DNA of 42,252 nt from a virus. The translations under genes were made by a program, and so were the position numbers. The notes under the pieces were generated by a model. That model was given only the letters and a program-made list of their open reading frames with translations. It ran no database searches and was not told the DNA's origin. Shown here piece by piece: positions 16,316 to 24,362 of this stretch; the stretch's first letter is position 1, and each line of letters opens with the position of its first letter. The stretch lies in IMG/VR virus record IMGVR_UViG_3300025039_000001, positions 1 to 42,252 of that record. One strand, given 5' to 3'.

Positions 16316-17238
16316 ACCTTCGAGGGGTGAAACTTAAAATACTGCTCACCCCTTTTCCGCTGCCGCTCGATAAGCTTTTTCTGTGTTGGCTCGCCGTCAA
16401 TGAACACCACTTCAACCGTGCTGCAAAGGCACGATATAAGATTCGAGCCTTCTGACCACCAAGAACGCTGCTCCTCCAAAGTATACAACTTACCATGTCT
16501 AGCAGCGTGCGTGGGTCTCGTGCTATCCACAAGCGCCGATACATGCATCTGCATTACCTCAAGTCCTAACCTATCCCGCACATCCTTTGTCTGCTCATAA
16601 CGCGCCTCAGTAAATGCGTGATTCACCTCAGTGCGTGCAATCCTTAGCGCCCGATAGCCTTCTACCTGGTCAAACTTCTTACGTATATCGCGCGCGATAA
16701 CACGCGGCGATTGACCTAGCGCAACGCCTTCACCCAATACGCGCCCCAAATCTATCGCAGCCTGCCCAGAAAATGATTTCATATTCTCAAACGCTCGCGC
16801 ACTGATAAACTCAAAGCGTTGAGCGTACTCAGGCGAGGTTAACACGCTATCAAGCTGCATTAGTTCTGCGCGATTAGGCGCAACGGATTCGGCTAGTGTC
16901 TTGAGTCGACTGAATGATTTACTTGTGCCTTGCTGCCATGCGCTACCCAAATACTCGTTAAGAAACCAACCACGCGTAAACGTTTCAAGCTCTAATGCTT
17001 GGTAGAAATACAATTGCAGCTCATCGAATAAGCTAGCTATCCGGTCAGGGTTTACAGCGTATTCATAACGCGACTTGTTAATAGTGATACGCTCTACGGG
17101 AAAGCTATCAAGTATTTGCAATACAGGCTCACGCAATGCGCGTATACGACGTGATATTTCACGCTTGGCGCGTAGACGGTTACCCGCCTGTCCGGTGGGG
17201 TCGCGTTCGAGGCGGGTTGGGAGGATGCGTTTAGTCAT
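16312..17238 (-). CDS. Phage Mu gpF-like head morphogenesis protein
   Basis: 308 residues. The C-terminal half carries the family pattern: RALRIARTEVNHAFTEARYE, then VSALVDSTRPTHAARHGKLY and SNLISCLCSTVEVVF, corresponding to the Mu_F domain (R-E near the start, D-x-R-x-x-H and C-x-C near the end). It is a minor capsid protein located near the portal vertex. It overlaps the portal gene by eight bases. Confidence 0.85.
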   Translation of the reverse strand: MTKRILPTRLERDPTGQAGNRLRAKREISRRIRALREPVLQILDSFPVERITINKSRYEYAVNPDRIASLFDELQLYFYQALELETFTRGWFLNEYLGSAWQQGTSKSFSRLKTLAESVAPNRAELMQLDSVLTSPEYAQRFEFISARAFENMKSFSGQAAIDLGRVLGEGVALGQSPRVIARDIRKKFDQVEGYRALRIARTEVNHAFTEARYEQTKDVRDRLGLEVMQMHVSALVDSTRPTHAARHGKLYTLEEQRSWWSEGSNLISCLCSTVEVVFIDGEPTQKKLIERQRKRGEQYFKFHPSKV

Positions 17239-18574
17239 CCGCTAACTCACCCTCTAGCATATCCGACTCATCCTCATCAAGTGCGCTTTCTTGCTGATAA
17301 CCAGAAATTAAGCGCAACTCCTCAGTGGTGAACACCTCTTGCGCCATATCCTTGTTAATCTTGCTCATCTTCCCGGCTAGGTCTAGCTTATCGCCGTCAC
17401 TAGGTGCGAGCAGGTCATCCCATTCGACTGTATACTCTTTATGCTCAATAACACCGTGAAGCATTAACCAACCAATGACAGATTCCATCATCTGCGTACA
17501 CCACGACTCACGACGGCTCTGCATGTTGGACAGTGTAAATATACCGTCCTGGTCAGATGCTAAGCGCCCTTCTTGTGAGCCAACTAGCAACTTAGCCGCA
17601 ACACCCACCGATGCGCTAAACGACTGCAATGCAATCATGAACGGGTTTTCGGGGTCGCTCATGGCTACTGACAGCACTTTAGGGTCTAAGCCGCCCAGCA
17701 TTAAGTGCTTGTCCAATCCCTCAACAAAGTCCTTGATAGCGTCGTCCATTGAATCAATATCATCTTGCGTTAACGGTGGTGCATCTTTGTTAGTGTTGCT
17801 GTATACGGTTTTCATTGCCGCAGACTTCCAGAAACCTTCACCACCTGCGCCTATGATTTTCTCCATCGTGATTAGGTCATTAAAACCACGCTTTAACGCT
17901 GGTCGTCCGTATATACTGCCATCGTCAGCACCCTCAGCGAATACGATTACCCGGGTATAATGTATATGCACCGATTTGTTGCGGTTATCCTGTTCGCGGT
18001 CGTCACCAATAGCGGATTGGTCTAACTGGTACATAACAGGCTCACCGAATCGCGGTGATGATGTGTTGTTATCCCACTCGACGGGCTTAAGCTGCTCTTG
18101 GTATAGCGGAATCAACTTGGCAACATTGTTAACACCGATAAGCTGCAAGGGCTTACCCCAATCGGCTTGTTGTGCCGTGCCCTGTATCTGTATAGCCATT
18201 GCGCCGTACTCGCCGATGCGCTGATATTCGTCACACAGTTTCAACTTACGCCATAGCTTCATAGAGCGGAATAGCTTGCTTACTTCCGACTCCCACGGCG
18301 TGTCCGTATCGCGCTTTTCAAAGTCTCCCACTTCACCTTCACGTATAGCAGGGTAAGTTTTCCAGCATTGTTCAACAGGAATCGTAATACCAGCAGAAGC
18401 AATACCAAAGCGCTCAGACATTTGAAAATAGTCGTTAAATTCAAGCGTATCTTTATAGCCATAATCACGCCATGCCTGCCCGTGCTTGTCGTCACGTGTG
18501 CCGTAAATGTCGCGTAGATTGCTAGTTACGCGGTCTGCTAGTGCGTTGATAGTTAACTGTGTTCGTTGTTCCAT
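17231..18574 (-). CDS. Portal protein (DUF1073-type)
   Basis: 447 residues. The N-terminal part (ERFGIASAGITIPVEQCWKT) and KLCDEYQRIGEYGAMAIQIQ, plus the later VAAKLLVGSQEGRLASDQDG, are typical of DUF1073-type portal proteins. These form the dodecameric ring through which DNA is packaged. Flanked by the large terminase and the gpF-like protein, the expected order. The spacer to the terminase stop is 38 bases. Confidence 0.85.
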   Translation of the reverse strand: MEQRTQLTINALADRVTSNLRDIYGTRDDKHGQAWRDYGYKDTLEFNDYFQMSERFGIASAGITIPVEQCWKTYPAIREGEVGDFEKRDTDTPWESEVSKLFRSMKLWRKLKLCDEYQRIGEYGAMAIQIQGTAQQADWGKPLQLIGVNNVAKLIPLYQEQLKPVEWDNNTSSPRFGEPVMYQLDQSAIGDDREQDNRNKSVHIHYTRVIVFAEGADDGSIYGRPALKRGFNDLITMEKIIGAGGEGFWKSAAMKTVYSNTNKDAPPLTQDDIDSMDDAIKDFVEGLDKHLMLGGLDPKVLSVAMSDPENPFMIALQSFSASVGVAAKLLVGSQEGRLASDQDGIFTLSNMQSRRESWCTQMMESVIGWLMLHGVIEHKEYTVEWDDLLAPSDGDKLDLAGKMSKINKDMAQEVFTTEELRLISGYQQESALDEDESDMLEGELADD

Positions 18575-18612
18575 GATGCTGTGCGCCTGTTAAGGTTGAT
18601 ATGGCTATTGTA

Positions 18613-20751
18613 TCAGCGTTTGCGTGAAGGTACTAGGATGCCGCTGGAGGCTTTAGTGTAACGCTCCATAGCATAGCGTAATGAGTCTATAAAGTGATTG
18701 AAGTCGTCACATGGCTTATTTGTCGCCTTACCTTCTTTATCCGTAGCCCAACAATAGTTATTAAACTCGGTCATGAACTCGACTAGATGCGCATTAACGA
18801 TAATCTTGTATTCTGACAGATGGTCTATACCTGCATTGATTGAGTCGCGCCCTTTCTGCGCTGGCGAACATTTAATGCCAAGCCCTTGCAACCTTGCGAT
18901 TGATTTAGGCTCTGCGCTATCGAATACGGTATTATGCTTGTGCGCCTTTAGCTCTTTTATCTTTTCGGCAATAGCCTCATTACTCATGCCTTTTTCATAA
19001 AACCCGTCATACACATAAATTATTTTATTGCGCGTGTCTACGTATGACTGATGCCATGCAGTAGGGTCATTGGTATAGCCAAAGTCTCCACCTTGGACGC
19101 AATCAAGATGAATTATTTCTTCAAGGCGTAACGCTTTCTGCTCAACATTGTTGAATACAAGCCCTTCCGCTGTACCCCAATTGCCAAGCGCGTATATGTT
19201 GTAATAACGCGGGTTGGTTTTCTTCTTGTTCGTCATTACCATCTTATACTCATCATCTATAAATGAGTTGTCGAGGTATGTTGTTTTTAACGTGAACGCG
19301 CCGTCTATAGGGTCGTCGAAGAATATGCGCTTAATCCAGTGTTGTTCACTGATAGGGTTTAGCGTGAGTATGATTTGTTTGCTGTATTTAGTGATGCCGC
19401 GCAGACGCAAATCTAATTGCTCGAAGTCTTCCTGCGTGAACTCGGTGGCTTCTTCCATCCATACGCCCGTTACACCTTCAATTGACTTTAGTTTTTCGGG
19501 GTCATCCATGCCCGTAAACATCAATTGCGCGCCGTTCTTTTTGTATGTGATGGTGAGGTCTGTGAGATTTACGTCAAACTCATCATATAAACCCCACAAG
19601 CTAACCAAGTTGCGAAATAGCGTAAACACTGAGCGCTTTATGGTGCGGTTAACTTTACGAACAACAAGGAATTTGTGCGGCTGTTCGGTTTCTTTGATTA
19701 GCCTGTATAGTAGCTTTCGGGCGACAATGTGAGATTTGCCACTATTGTGATGTATTGCGCCGTCTTCCGATACGTAGTTGTTAGTGTCAAGAACCTGCAT
19801 ACACCAATACTCTGAATAATCAGATTTTTCTATTGACAGTATAGGGGTGGAGCGGGATAATATAGATGAATCATTAACTGTAGGAGGTTGAAATGAGTCA
19901 CCCAAAAAATCCCGCTGCAAAAACTCGGTTTGATAAAATTGTGCCGCTTTGTGATGGCGTCCGCTCATCTGGTGAGATAGCTGAAATCCTAAACGAGAAT
20001 CCGAAGTATATTCAAAAAATGATGCTTCGCCATGATTTACCTCGTCGCCCTCAGTCTGCTGTGCCATCCCACAGGAATAGGTTTTACAAGTGCGGTCGCC
20101 ACATAAACAAGGATGGTTACGCATCTGTGATTTGCCCTCACGAATACAAGGGCATGGCAAACAAGAATGGTCGCGTTTTAGAGCATCGGCTTGTGGCTGC
20201 CCAGAAAATATCGCGTAATCTCCTTCCTCATGAAGTAGTGGACCATATCGACGGCATTCGCTTGCATAACCACCAAGATAATCTAAGGCTTTTTGAGAGT
20301 AACGGGGAGCATCTTGCTCAGACAATTTCAGGCAAGATTCCTCAATGGTCAAAAGAGGGTCTTCATTCGCTCGACTTATCTCGTCGTAAACTCGAAGCTC
20401 ATCGACGCGTCGATACTCACCTGTTGAAAGTAAAACAAGGTGATGCCCGCTTGCTTGAAATTCTCCGTGCCGCGTTACAATTCGGTATAGAGTCGCCCTA
20501 CCTTTTGGGAAGCTGCCACCACTTAAAGAAAGCTGGAATTTCTGACTTTTCTCATTCCAGCTTAGAACGCGCATTGGGCGATTTATATCGCAGATACGCA
20601 TAAGTCCATGCTCTGTGTGTATTCTAGTATCTGGATGCACACAGCCCGCACCGCCCCACGCCACTTGATAGCGTGAGTTGTCTTTGAATAACGGAACGAA
20701 AGCAGGCGACTTGTCTTTAACATGTCGCCTGAACTCTGCAAGGTTTACCAT
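18613..20751 (-). CDS. terL: Terminase large subunit precursor with intein in the Walker A loop
   Basis: 712 residues; exteins are 1-36 and 337-712, giving a spliced protein of 412 residues, normal for TerL. The spliced Walker A reads GGAG/SGKS. Walker B is VWMEEATEF near residue 433. The nuclease half has GGDFGYTNDPTA, VFDSAEPKSI and DDFNHFIDSLRYAM, supplying the acidic residues of the RNase H-like fold. It packages DNA through the portal. The intein (residues 37-336) splits the ATP-binding loop, so the protein cannot hydrolyse ATP before splicing. The first extein residue after the intein is Ser337. The start overlaps the small terminase gene by seven bases. Confidence 0.9.
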   Translation of the reverse strand: MVNLAEFRRHVKDKSPAFVPLFKDNSRYQVAWGGAGCVHPDTRIHTEHGLMRICDINRPMRVLSWNEKSQKFQLSLSGGSFPKGRATLYRIVTRHGEFQASGHHLVLLSTGEYRRVDELRVYDEISRANEDPLLTIEESCLKLSEQDAPRYSQKALDYLGGYASECRRYGPLLHEEGDYAIFSGQPQADALKRDHSCLPCPCIREGKSQMRNHPCLCGDRTCKTYSCGMAQQTEGDEVNHGEASFFEYTSDSRLGFQLSHQMSGRHHKAAQFYQTEFLQRDFLGDSFQPPTVNDSSILSRSTPILSIEKSDYSEYWCMQVLDTNNYVSEDGAIHHNSGKSHIVARKLLYRLIKETEQPHKFLVVRKVNRTIKRSVFTLFRNLVSLWGLYDEFDVNLTDLTITYKKNGAQLMFTGMDDPEKLKSIEGVTGVWMEEATEFTQEDFEQLDLRLRGITKYSKQIILTLNPISEQHWIKRIFFDDPIDGAFTLKTTYLDNSFIDDEYKMVMTNKKKTNPRYYNIYALGNWGTAEGLVFNNVEQKALRLEEIIHLDCVQGGDFGYTNDPTAWHQSYVDTRNKIIYVYDGFYEKGMSNEAIAEKIKELKAHKHNTVFDSAEPKSIARLQGLGIKCSPAQKGRDSINAGIDHLSEYKIIVNAHLVEFMTEFNNYCWATDKEGKATNKPCDDFNHFIDSLRYAMERYTKASSGILVPSRKR
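19833..19861 (+). promoter_or_regulatory. Sigma-70 promoter of the antisense HNH gene
   Basis: TTGACA (19833-19838), a 17-base spacer, then GATAAT (19856-19861): 6 of 6 and 5 of 6 matches at ideal spacing. It lies inside the intein coding region on the opposite strand, 31 bases before the HNH start codon. A transcript from it would run antisense to the 5-prime third of terL. Confidence 0.8.
19893..20603 (+). CDS. HNH homing endonuclease, antisense within the terL intein
   Basis: 236 residues. AGGAGG (19882-19887) lies five bases before the ATG. Residues ~15-50 (DGVRSSGEIAEILNENPKYI) form a helix-turn-helix-like segment. Residues 97-140 carry an HNH_3-type core: EHRLVAAQ, then VVDHIDGIRLHN and DNLRLFESNGEH, with His118 and Asn126/Asn130 as probable catalytic/structural residues. 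The C-terminal ~75 residues lie opposite the conserved Hint N-terminal blocks, so both strands are constrained there. It should cut intein-less terL genes and so spread the intein. All parts of an independent gene (promoter, ribosome site, frame) are present. Cleavage activity and target are inferred. Confidence 0.88.
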   Translation: MSHPKNPAAKTRFDKIVPLCDGVRSSGEIAEILNENPKYIQKMMLRHDLPRRPQSAVPSHRNRFYKCGRHINKDGYASVICPHEYKGMANKNGRVLEHRLVAAQKISRNLLPHEVVDHIDGIRLHNHQDNLRLFESNGEHLAQTISGKIPQWSKEGLHSLDLSRRKLEAHRRVDTHLLKVKQGDARLLEILRAALQFGIESPYLLGSCHHLKKAGISDFSHSSLERALGDLYRRYA

Positions 20752-21161
20752 TCATTCTCGCCAGTATCGACCACTTTTTCGCTGTGTTCTATTTCTTGCT
20801 TGTCCGTCCAACCGTACTGCTTCAAGCCAAACGCAAGTATGCCCGCGTGCCTGTTGTCGCCCTCTTGAGGATTTAGTGCATAGTCTTCAAGTATTCCTGC
20901 GCACGCCGTTTCAAGCGTCGCATAGGCTTCCTTGTAATCGTCTTTCACTTTGTAGTATTTATAAAGTTGCTCACGACTAATATTGATAACCATAGCAAAG
21001 TGCATTATTGCGGGTATCTTGCGCTTCTCTACGCATTCTTCAATGTGTCCGTAAACCAACTGCTCAAACTCTTCCGGCGTGTACTTGGGATGCATTCCAG
21101 CACCGCCCTTGCCGCGTTTTGGCTCAATCTTGCCGTGTTTGATTATGTCTCGATAGCTCAT
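20745..21161 (-). CDS. terS: Terminase small subunit
   Basis: 138 residues from the ATG at 21161 (TAATG overlap with the previous gene, GAGG upstream); the frame is open to 21212. Helical protein with ISREQLYKYYKVKDDYKEAY as a DNA-binding-like region and AGILAFGLKQYGWTDKQEIE near the C-terminus, the latter typical of small terminases (KQxGWxDKxE...). It recognises the packaging site and recruits TerL. It directly precedes terL with a seven-base overlap. Confidence 0.85.
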   Translation of the reverse strand: MSYRDIIKHGKIEPKRGKGGAGMHPKYTPEEFEQLVYGHIEECVEKRKIPAIMHFAMVINISREQLYKYYKVKDDYKEAYATLETACAGILEDYALNPQEGDNRHAGILAFGLKQYGWTDKQEIEHSEKVVDTGENEW

Positions 21162-21436
21162 TATAACCTCTTGGCTCTCACTGAGCCGCGTTCTGTCGTG
21201 TATAGCTGCCATTGTATCAACTCACACTTTGAATAGTAGTGTAGACGCTTTACGCCGTTACTGTGTAGATCTGTTAGCAGCTCGTTGACGTGATTTCGTT
21301 TCGGCGTATCGGTTAAACCAGTAGCAAAAGCCCAATCACCAAAATAATAAATATGCGTAATCGCTCCATACTGCGAGGTTCCGTCCTCATTGAAGCGCTC
21401 ACCCAATCTACATGGTATAAGCGCCCCGTAAAGCAT
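21161..21436 (-). CDS. Hypothetical protein upstream of terS
   Basis: 91 residues from the ATG at 21436; the frame extends upstream to 21562 but there it overlaps the preceding gene. Contains GAITHIYYFGDWAFATGLTD and a basic C-terminus. Its TAA overlaps the terS start, which suggests translational coupling. Not recognised. Confidence 0.6.
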   Translation of the reverse strand: MLYGALIPCRLGERFNEDGTSQYGAITHIYYFGDWAFATGLTDTPKRNHVNELLTDLHSNGVKRLHYYSKCELIQWQLYTTERGSVRAKRL

Positions 21437-21437
21437 G

Positions 21438-21707
21438 TTAGCACTCCACAATGTTAAGCACAGTCTTATAGCAATCGGTGCGTGTAGCCGTTGCCCATTC
21501 CCATTCAACCTCAAAGCGCCCGACTGTATCGCCCTCAAAGAATGCTTGCAACACATTGCCATTGCTAGTGGGTAGCGTAATCGTAGCGCCTGCGCATGTG
21601 ACGCTGACGCTCGTTACGGTCTCAGCGCCTAACCATCCGCTATCAAGTGTTAGGGTATAGTTGCCAACCTTTCCGACTGGCAACGGCTTTTCGTAAAGTT
21701 GGCTCAT
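21438..21707 (-). CDS. Hypothetical beta-rich virion-associated protein
   Basis: 89 residues, beginning MSQLYEKPLPVGKVGNYTLT. Strand pattern (VTSVSVTCAGATITLPTSNG, then RFEVEWEWATATRTD) suggests an immunoglobulin-like sandwich. It lies one base before the 91-residue gene. Possible fibre or decoration partner, inferred from composition and context. Confidence 0.6.
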   Translation of the reverse strand: MSQLYEKPLPVGKVGNYTLTLDSGWLGAETVTSVSVTCAGATITLPTSNGNVLQAFFEGDTVGRFEVEWEWATATRTDCYKTVLNIVEC

Positions 21708-21716
21708 ATTGTTACC

Positions 21717-22067
21717 TTATGCTGGGAATGTTACGACAAACGAATTAATGCTCGACGTTTCACCGCTGATGTAGTTAGTTGTTGAGACAACAACATCTGT
21801 GCCACTCGTGCCAAGCGTTAGGGTGTAAGTCTTGCCCGCTGCTGTTAGCGTTGCACCGTCTGCTGTGCCCGTCGCCGCAATCGTCGCGTCTGCGATAGCA
21901 TTGGCTGTTGCTACACCGTCCGCGCCACTGTTTGACGTAGTAAAGTTAGCAAGCGTATGGGTTGCTAGTGTCGTTGCACCCGCCAAAATGGTTAGTGTCG
22001 CTGTTGCGTAATCCGCTGCAAAATCATCTGCGCGTTCAAGTGTTGCTGCTGCGTTAGCTGTTGCCAT
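21717..22067 (-). CDS. Ala/Thr-rich beta protein, possible virion component
   Basis: 116 residues, about half Ala, Thr and Gly (LAGATTLATHTLANFTTSNS). Low charge and no cysteine, typical of extracellular virion proteins. Lies four bases after the repeat-containing 434-residue gene, so it may be its partner. No family recognised. Confidence 0.6.
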   Translation of the reverse strand: MATANAAATLERADDFAADYATATLTILAGATTLATHTLANFTTSNSGADGVATANAIADATIAATGTADGATLTAAGKTYTLTLGTSGTDVVVSTTNYISGETSSINSFVVTFPA

Positions 22068-22070
22068 TGT

Positions 22071-23375
22071 TTAAATCCTCACGTTGTTAGAAAGCACAGG
22101 CGCATTAATGTTGGTTGAAAGCGCTGGCATGTTAATGTTTGTTTCGTTATCTACTATTATCGCAATTCCACCAACAATAGCAACTACGCTGAATGTAGGC
22201 GCTGTGATAGTGAAATTACCATCTGCTACAGGCTGAGGTAGTGTTGCACTCGCGTCTGCAGTGAATGTTGGCGACTGCAGTGTAAAGTTAACAGCCGCGT
22301 TAAAACCTGGCTCGGTTGCCGTCGCGCTCGCTGCAAATGTTGGTGCAGGCAGGCTGAATGCAGCGTTAGCCGTGGGCTGTGGTAGTGTTACCGTGCTATC
22401 GACTGAGAATGTTGGTGCTGTAACCGTATAGCTTACATCAGCCGTCGGGCTTGGTAGTGTAACCGTTGCATCTGCGCTGAAGGTAGGCGCGTTAATACTG
22501 TAAGCCACTGACGCACTAAAGCCTGGTATTGTCGCTGTCGCTGATGCACTAAACGTAGGTGAGTTTAGCGTAAAGGCTGCGTTTGCTACTGGCTGCGGTA
22601 AAGATGCGTCAGCGCTTGCACTGAATAGCGGCGAAGCGATAGAGAAAGCGCTGTTAGCAATAGGCTCAGGAAGCGTAACGGTTGCGCTACTTGTAAACGT
22701 TGGTGCTGCTAGTGTAAAAGACGAATCCGCGATAGGCGCAGGAAGCGTAACGCTAGCCGTACTTGTAAATGTTGGCGCAGGTATTGTGTAATCGATATCA
22801 GCCGTTATCGCCCCGCCGCCATCATCGTAGAATATCCACTGACTGTTGTCTGTCGGGAAGTTTACAAGCGTTCCGTCATTGCCGCCCACTGTGTCGGGGA
22901 GTGTTGTGTCGTTTGAGCCTGAAAGAGTTTGCTTGTTGTAATCATTCAGTATCGTAGAGCTTGTAGCCCTGACAAGCGTATAAAGGTTAATATCTGCGAA
23001 ACTATTGCCACCCGCCCAAGCGCCGACCAGTGTTGGAGAAAAACCCGCTGGTTGCGAAAATGTACCTTGTGAAACCCCATCGTAAAACAATTCGTAACCC
23101 GATGCGGTTCGCTCGAACCTTAAAATGGTGCGGCCTACTGGTAGTAATATAAATAATTCAGCTATTCCGCTAAAGACGCGAAGCCTCCAGCGAGTTGTGT
23201 CATATATTAGGAACTGGTCAAAACTATTTGTCTTGTTGCCGAATATGAACTGAGTGTTATCACCTGTGTTAAATTCAACGTCAAATTCTATGTAGTCGCC
23301 CGTATTGGCAAGAGTTAGCCCACTTGGTAGCTCAACCTTGTTACTCGTTCCGTTAAAGTCGAGATAAAACGCCAT
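22071..23375 (-). CDS. LamG-like protein with 24-residue tandem repeats
   Basis: 434 residues. The N-terminal ~170 residues are a concanavalin/LamG-like fold (YLDFNGTSNKVELPSG, then ILRFERTASGYELFYDGVSQ), which usually binds carbohydrate. Residues 196-403 are eight full and one partial 24-residue repeat, model FTL.APTFSASATVTLPQP.A..A. The end is Asn-rich (INMPALSTNINAPVLSNNV). The design suggests a surface-exposed fibre with a sugar-binding head. It lies upstream of the terminase rather than in the tail cluster. Virion location is inferred. Confidence 0.7.
   Translation of the reverse strand: MAFYLDFNGTSNKVELPSGLTLANTGDYIEFDVEFNTGDNTQFIFGNKTNSFDQFLIYDTTRWRLRVFSGIAELFILLPVGRTILRFERTASGYELFYDGVSQGTFSQPAGFSPTLVGAWAGGNSFADINLYTLVRATSSTILNDYNKQTLSGSNDTTLPDTVGGNDGTLVNFPTDNSQWIFYDDGGGAITADIDYTIPAPTFTSTASVTLPAPIADSSFTLAAPTFTSSATVTLPEPIANSAFSIASPLFSASADASLPQPVANAAFTLNSPTFSASATATIPGFSASVAYSINAPTFSADATVTLPSPTADVSYTVTAPTFSVDSTVTLPQPTANAAFSLPAPTFAASATATEPGFNAAVNFTLQSPTFTADASATLPQPVADGNFTITAPTFSVVAIVGGIAIIVDNETNINMPALSTNINAPVLSNNVRI
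22167..22790 (-). repeat. Tandem repeats of 72 bp coding for 24-residue units
   Basis: Eight complete units plus a partial one inside the 434-residue gene. Each unit keeps a Pro-Thr-Phe core and a TLP.P motif. Units containing IPGFSA or EPGFNA form a subtype that recurs at the fourth and seventh positions, which suggests duplication of a three-unit block. Confidence 0.8.
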
Positions 23376-23968
23376 TACGCAATCGCACCGTAAGCTTCAT
23401 CAACGTAAAACTCTGTGTAACCTCTCGGAACTTGACAGTTGTATGACTTAACCGAGCTCACTTCACTAAACGTTGTGATGTATGTGACAACGCCGTCAAT
23501 AATGGCGTGCACTGAGGGCCTGTGTGCCTCTACGTCTTGTGTGAGTGTGATTTTAAGATAGCCATTTACGGGTGAAACTTGCTTGGTCGGGCAAGTACCT
23601 TTAGCCTTCAAGAATGCGTGGTGTGTAGCGTTGGCGTATGGGTAGGTAACAGGGTTGCCGATGTGCAGCACGATAGGCTTTAACGATGCGAGCGCTGGGA
23701 ATTTACCTTCTTGAATAATATCATCAAGCATATCTATCTGCCTATCGCCCGTCGTAGTACCATCGCCAACAATAAAATTATATTCTGTGCTAGTCGGATG
23801 CATAAACGCCGCGAACCTATCGTCCACTAACGCCTCTTGCTCAAATGCCAACATAAGCCCCGCATCGCCTAACAAGCTGTTCATAGTTGTGCGAGGTATT
23901 AGCTTGCCTTGTGTGTAACTGTAAGCTTTCGCCGCTTCGAGCGTGTCAAATTCTGCTAGTGTTTTCAT
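23375..23968 (-). CDS. Hypothetical protein
   Basis: 197 residues from the ATG at 23968 (GAGGAG upstream); the frame extends further upstream without support. N-terminal helix (MKTLAEFDTLEAAKAYSYTQ), then LIPRTTMNSLLGDAGLMLAF and a beta-rich C-terminal part (GYLKITLTQDVEAHRPSVHA). One-base overlap with the LamG-like gene ties them together. Function unknown; probably virion-associated. Confidence 0.65.
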   Translation of the reverse strand: MKTLAEFDTLEAAKAYSYTQGKLIPRTTMNSLLGDAGLMLAFEQEALVDDRFAAFMHPTSTEYNFIVGDGTTTGDRQIDMLDDIIQEGKFPALASLKPIVLHIGNPVTYPYANATHHAFLKAKGTCPTKQVSPVNGYLKITLTQDVEAHRPSVHAIIDGVVTYITTFSEVSSVKSYNCQVPRGYTEFYVDEAYGAIA

Positions 23969-23969
23969 T

Positions 23970-24314
23970 TTAATAATGCTCCTCGTCACGCTCAATCGAT
24001 ACCTGACAATGGTTATCTTGCCCCACTGCCACTTTAAATAATAAATCAATTACAACCGCCATTGCTTTGGCTGTCTTACTGCCTTGCTCTGCCATATACC
24101 CCACTTTGCTTGAAACGGTTACATCAGGGTTGCCGTTGTGTATAGCGTTGACCATTTGGTCTTGTGCAATCCACACGCCGTATCGGTAACGTTTAAGTTT
24201 TGGGTGCACACCCGCAATCGTAACGGGTAGCTGAAAGGGCAGCATGAGAACAATCAGCGCACCCCATACAAGTGCAACAGATAACAAAAGAAGCTTAGCG
24301 CGTAGAAAGTGCAT
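23970..24314 (-). CDS. Membrane-anchored hypothetical protein
   Basis: 114 residues from the ATG at 24314. The N-terminus is a hydrophobic segment (LLLLSVALVWGALIVLMLPF) that fits a signal anchor. The rest is soluble with mixed charge. First gene of the long minus-strand block leading to the terminase. A -10-like TATACT occurs upstream on the minus strand, but no clear -35 accompanies it. Confidence 0.6.
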   Translation of the reverse strand: MHFLRAKLLLLSVALVWGALIVLMLPFQLPVTIAGVHPKLKRYRYGVWIAQDQMVNAIHNGNPDVTVSSKVGYMAEQGSKTAKAMAVVIDLLFKVAVGQDNHCQVSIERDEEHY

Positions 24315-24362
24315 GGCGATACCCAATGATTAGATACACCAAGTATACGCTGATAACTGAAC

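Larger units (their letters stand above)
19744..20643 (-). mobile_element. Intein in terL (Hint domain, 300 residues) with antisense endonuclease
   Basis: Residues 37-336 of the terminase frame. Block A is CVHPDTRIHTEHG starting with Cys37. Block B is GEFQASGHHLVLL with His103 in the place of the conserved TxxH histidine (Thr replaced by Ala100). Blocks F/G are MQVLDTNNYVSEDGAIHHN, ending in His335-Asn336, followed by Ser337. This is a complete set for class 1 splicing. The ~170 residues between the splicing blocks are Cys-, Ser- and His-rich with no LAGLIDADG or in-frame HNH motif. They are the mirror of the plus-strand nuclease gene at 19893-20603. Splicing activity is inferred. Confidence 0.9.

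Noticed and set aside
17475-17960. 161-codon plus-strand frame
   Set aside because: Antisense shadow of the portal gene without Shine-Dalgarno or domain.
19214-19732. 172-codon plus-strand frame next to the HNH gene
   Set aside because: Mirror of the terL ATPase domain; unlike 19893-20603 it has no promoter, ribosome site or recognisable fold.
21436-21562. N-terminal extension of the 91-residue gene upstream of terS
   Set aside because: It would overlap the preceding gene by 125 bases and has no ribosome site.
22167-22790. Regular 72-bp repeats as a possible CRISPR array
   Set aside because: They are continuous in-frame protein repeats with no spacers.
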